The notes under the pieces were generated by a model. That model was not told the origin of the DNA and ran no database searches. It saw only the letters and a program-made list of their open reading frames with translations. Below, in pieces: positions 7,017-8,559 of a DNA stretch of 8,559 nt. This DNA is from an uncultured Oscillospiraceae bacterium (GTDB taxonomy: Bacteria > Bacillota > Clostridia > Oscillospirales > Oscillospiraceae): contig CAKTOJ010000073.1 in the NCBI GenBank assembly GCA_934589665.1, positions 1 through 8,559 of the forward strand, written 5' to 3'. The position numbers and the translations under genes were made by a program. Each line of letters opens with the position of its first letter. Position 1 is the stretch's first letter.

Positions 7017-7045
7017 TGGACAATCACGCTCCTTTGCAGTACAAT
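7017..7045 (+). promoter_or_regulatory. Predicted promoter of the ABM-tatD pair, embedded in an inverted repeat
   Basis: TGGACA (7017-7022) and TACAAT (7040-7045) each match the vegetative consensus at 5 of 6 positions, with an exact 17-bp spacer. Transcription would start about 7 nt downstream, near 7052, right at the AAAGGAG ribosome binding site of the ABM gene. The spacer is the left arm of the 18-bp inverted repeat and the -10 lies in its loop. This could make the arms an operator, or it could make the match fortuitous. Confidence 0.5.
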
Positions 7046-7068
7046 GGCTGCAAAGGAGCGTGATTTTT
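7022..7068 (+). terminator. Perfect 18-bp stem-loop with T tract: probable metG terminator that also covers the next RBS
   Basis: AATCACGCTCCTTTGCAG (7022-7039) is perfectly complementary to CTGCAAAGGAGCGTGATT (7048-7065), with an 8-nt TACAATGG loop. TTTTT (7064-7068) follows and runs straight into the ATG at 7069. In a read-through RNA from metG, the ABM gene's AAAGGAG (7052-7058) would be paired with CTCCTTT (7029-7035). In the opposite direction there is no T run, so termination would act only on plus-strand transcripts. Confidence 0.7.
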
Positions 7069-7359
7069 ATGCTGACACTGTTGGTCAAATACACTGCCAA
7101 GCCGGGCAGCCGCGAAAAATATGTCGATCAGGTCATTTCCAGCGGCCTGCTGGACGCTATCCGCGCCGAAAACGGATGTCTCCGCTATGATTATTATTTC
7201 TCCGTGCAGGAGGAAAACGTGATCCTGCTCGTTGAGCAGTGGGAAAGTGAAACGCTTCAGCAGGAGCACATGCAGCACCCGAACATGGCCCGTCTGCAGG
7301 CACTCAAGGCGGAATATATTGCCGGCACCATTCTGCAAAAGGCGGAGCTGAAGCAATGA
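7069..7359 (+). CDS. Small ABM-domain protein (YgiN-like putative quinol monooxygenase)
   Basis: This 96-residue protein fits the antibiotic biosynthesis monooxygenase (ABM) fold: a beta strand LTLLVKYTAKPGSR at the start, a helix ending in SSGLLDAIRAENGCLRYDYY, then VILLVEQWES, and a helix with the HMQHPNM segment (about 67-73) that carries the conserved His of the family. Members form small dimers and act on quinones or related substrates, sometimes without a cofactor; the substrate here is unknown. I chose the ATG at 7069 because AAAGGAG (7052-7058) is spaced 10 nt from it; the in-frame GTG at 7060 would be only 1 nt from that site. Its RBS lies in the right arm of the palindrome. The TGA overlaps the tatD ATG as ATGA, implying coupled translation. 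Confidence 0.85.
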   Translation: MLTLLVKYTAKPGSREKYVDQVISSGLLDAIRAENGCLRYDYYFSVQEENVILLVEQWESETLQQEHMQHPNMARLQALKAEYIAGTILQKAELKQ

Positions 7360-8120
7360 TCTTCGATACCCACGCACATTACGATGATGAAGCCTTTGAC
7401 ACTGACCGCAGCGCTCTGCTTGCCGCCATGCCTGCGCAGGGCGTCGGGCTGATCCTTGATCCCGGCTGCGACATGGACTCCTCCCGCCGCGCGATGGAGC
7501 TGGCGCGGCAGTTCCCGCATGTCTATGCCGCTGTCGGCTGGCATCCGGAAAACTGCGCGGCTTATACAGAGGAAAGCCTGAATACCCTTCGCATGTGGGC
7601 GCAGGAATATAAGGTCGCTGCCATCGGCGAGATCGGTCTGGACTATCATTGGGAGGAAAATCCTCCGCGTGCATTCCAACAGAAGGTGTTCCGCGACCAG
7701 CTCGCGCTTGCGCAGGAGCTGAACATGCCGGTCATTGTTCATGACCGCGACGCGCACGCCGACAGTCTCGCCATCGTGCAGGAATTTCCCGACGTCCGCG
7801 GCGTGTTCCACTGCTTTTCCGGCAGCGTCGAAATGGCGCGCGAGCTTCTAAAGCGCGGCTGGTATCTCGGCTTCGATGGGCCCGTGACATACAAAAACGC
7901 CCGCAAGACGGTCGAGGTCGCGCTCATGTGCCCGATCGACCGCATGCTGCTGGAAACGGACAGCCCCTATATGGCCCCCGTTCCCGTGCGCGGCACGCGC
8001 AACGATTCGCGCAATATCCGCTATATTGCGGAGGAGCTTGCCGAGCTGTGCGGCATGAGCGCGGACGAGCTCATCCGCCTCACCTCCGAAAACGGAAAGC
8101 GGCTGTTTGGCATCAAATAA
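7356..8120 (+). CDS. tatD: TatD family metal-dependent DNase/hydrolase
   Basis: This 254-residue protein has the normal length and full metal-binding set of the TatD amidohydrolase-like TIM barrel: H6 and H8 (DTHAHYD), E92 (GEIGLDYHW), H129 (VIVHDRDA), H152 (VFHCFSGS) and D202 (LLETDSPY). GWHPE (61-65) and GPVTYKNA (175-182) are further family signatures. TatD proteins are cytoplasmic metal-dependent 3'-5' exonucleases implicated in DNA repair and related roles. The gene starts inside the stop of the ABM gene (ATGA), with GGAG (7344-7347) eight bases upstream. Its expression probably depends on the ABM promoter as well as on any read-through from metG. It ends before a strong shared terminator. 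Confidence 0.95.
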   Translation: MIFDTHAHYDDEAFDTDRSALLAAMPAQGVGLILDPGCDMDSSRRAMELARQFPHVYAAVGWHPENCAAYTEESLNTLRMWAQEYKVAAIGEIGLDYHWEENPPRAFQQKVFRDQLALAQELNMPVIVHDRDAHADSLAIVQEFPDVRGVFHCFSGSVEMARELLKRGWYLGFDGPVTYKNARKTVEVALMCPIDRMLLETDSPYMAPVPVRGTRNDSRNIRYIAEELAELCGMSADELIRLTSENGKRLFGIK

Positions 8121-8154
8121 AGGTAAAAGTCGGCGAGGGTCTTTTAAAAAAGCC

Positions 8155-8190
8155 AAAAAACAGGAACGGCATGCGCCGTTCCTGTTTTTT
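8155..8190. terminator. Bidirectional rho-independent terminator between tatD and typA
   Basis: AAAAAACAGGAACGGC (8155-8170) and GCCGTTCCTGTTTTTT (8175-8190) are perfect complements around an ATGC loop. The stem is 10 bp of mixed sequence flanked by A6 and T6, so each strand shows a hairpin followed by six Ts. It sits 34 nt after the tatD stop and 6 nt from the typA stop, which suits two convergent genes. Confidence 0.92.
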
Positions 8191-8196
8191 CATCAT

Positions 8197-8559
8197 TTAC
8201 TTTTTGCCGCCGTGGGTGGCCTTCATGCGCTTTTCGTGGTTGAGGATGGTCTTGCGGATGCGCAGCGCGTGCGGTGTGACCTCCAGCAGCTCGTCGTCCG
8301 CCAGAAACTCCAGGCACTGCTCCAGACTCATCTGCTTGGGCGGGACAAGGCGCAGCGCGTCGTCCGAGCCGGAGGCGCGCATATTGGTCAGCTGCTTCTT
8401 CTTGCAGACATTGACGGTGATATCCTCCTGCTTGGGGCTGACGCCGACGACCATGCCCTCGTACACCGGCACGCCCGCGCCGATGAACAGCTGGCCGCGC
8501 TCCTGCGCGTTGAAAAGGCCGTAGGTGATGCTCTCGCCGGTCTCAAAGGCGACGAGGGA
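8197..8559 (-). CDS. typA: Translational GTPase TypA/BipA, C-terminal 120 residues only
   Basis: The reading frame is open to the right window edge, so only the last 120 residues are seen; full-length members are about 600-615 residues and start beyond the window. The fragment carries the strongly conserved BipA-specific C-terminal domain: an ERGQLFIGAGVPVYEGMVVG segment, then NVCKKKQLTNMRASGSDD, MSLEQCLEFLADDELLEVTP, and a basic tail ending in HGGKK. TypA/BipA is a ribosome-binding GTPase related to EF-G and LepA that helps large-subunit assembly and cold or stress adaptation. The GTPase domains cannot be checked here. The in-frame GTG at 8472 is an internal Val codon, not a start. The TAA lies 6 nt from the shared terminator. 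Confidence 0.95.
   Translation of the reverse strand, partial: SLVAFETGESITYGLFNAQERGQLFIGAGVPVYEGMVVGVSPKQEDITVNVCKKKQLTNMRASGSDDALRLVPPKQMSLEQCLEFLADDELLEVTPHALRIRKTILNHEKRMKATHGGKK

Noticed and set aside
7022..7065. Palindrome as a MITE or insertion-sequence end
   Set aside because: There is only one copy in the window, no flanking target duplication, and it ends exactly at the start codon, which fits a control element better.
7024..7674. 216-codon and nearby minus-strand frames across ABM and tatD
   Set aside because: They overlap two clearly identified genes on the opposite strand, with no RBS logic or domain.
8121..8154. Extra gene or hairpin between tatD and the terminator
   Set aside because: These 34 bases hold only a weak CTTTTAAAAAAG self-complementary stretch and no reading frame.

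Overview
The window is a GC-rich stretch of bacterial chromosome, roughly 60% GC by eye. It looks like a Gram-positive Firmicute of the Clostridia, most likely an Oscillospirales/Ruminococcaceae-type gut bacterium. This rests on gene content and protein style: a membrane-anchored HtrA with a Ser/Gln/Gly-rich tail, a MetRS with the C-terminal tRNA-binding domain near tatD, a clostridial-type DUF368 protein, a COG2509 flavoprotein and typA. It is an inference, not a database match. All genes are ordinary chromosomal genes. I see no IS element, phage gene, CRISPR array, tRNA or rRNA.

Left part (1-3277, minus strand): a tightly packed three-gene operon runs right to left. It encodes a COG2509-type FAD-dependent dehydrogenase, then a D-2-hydroxyacid dehydrogenase (8-nt overlap), then a DUF368 undecaprenyl-phosphate-translocase-family membrane protein (1-nt TGATG overlap), which runs off the left edge. 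A well-spaced sigma-A-like promoter precedes it. The 219-bp divergent intergenic region also drives htrA on the plus strand and holds repeated TTCA elements that could be operator sites.

Middle part (3438-6968, plus strand): htrA, a membrane-anchored serine protease with one PDZ domain, ends in an intrinsic terminator. A good extended -10 promoter then leads to metG (methionyl-tRNA synthetase, complete). That promoter places the true metG start at 5004, not at the upstream in-frame ATG at 4950.

Right part (6969-8559): a perfect 18-bp inverted repeat follows metG. It looks like the metG terminator. It also contains, across its left arm and loop, a promoter-like TGGACA-N17-TACAAT, and its right arm holds the ribosome binding site of the next gene, a small ABM-domain (YgiN-like) protein. 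That gene overlaps tatD (metal-dependent DNase) by ATGA. tatD converges on typA/bipA (3' end only, minus strand), and a symmetric A6-stem-T6 hairpin serves both as a terminator.

No obviously new multi-gene system is present. The most notable local structure is the terminator/promoter/RBS palindrome at 7017-7068. Next come the unusual gene partnership of the left operon and the repeat-containing htrA upstream region.
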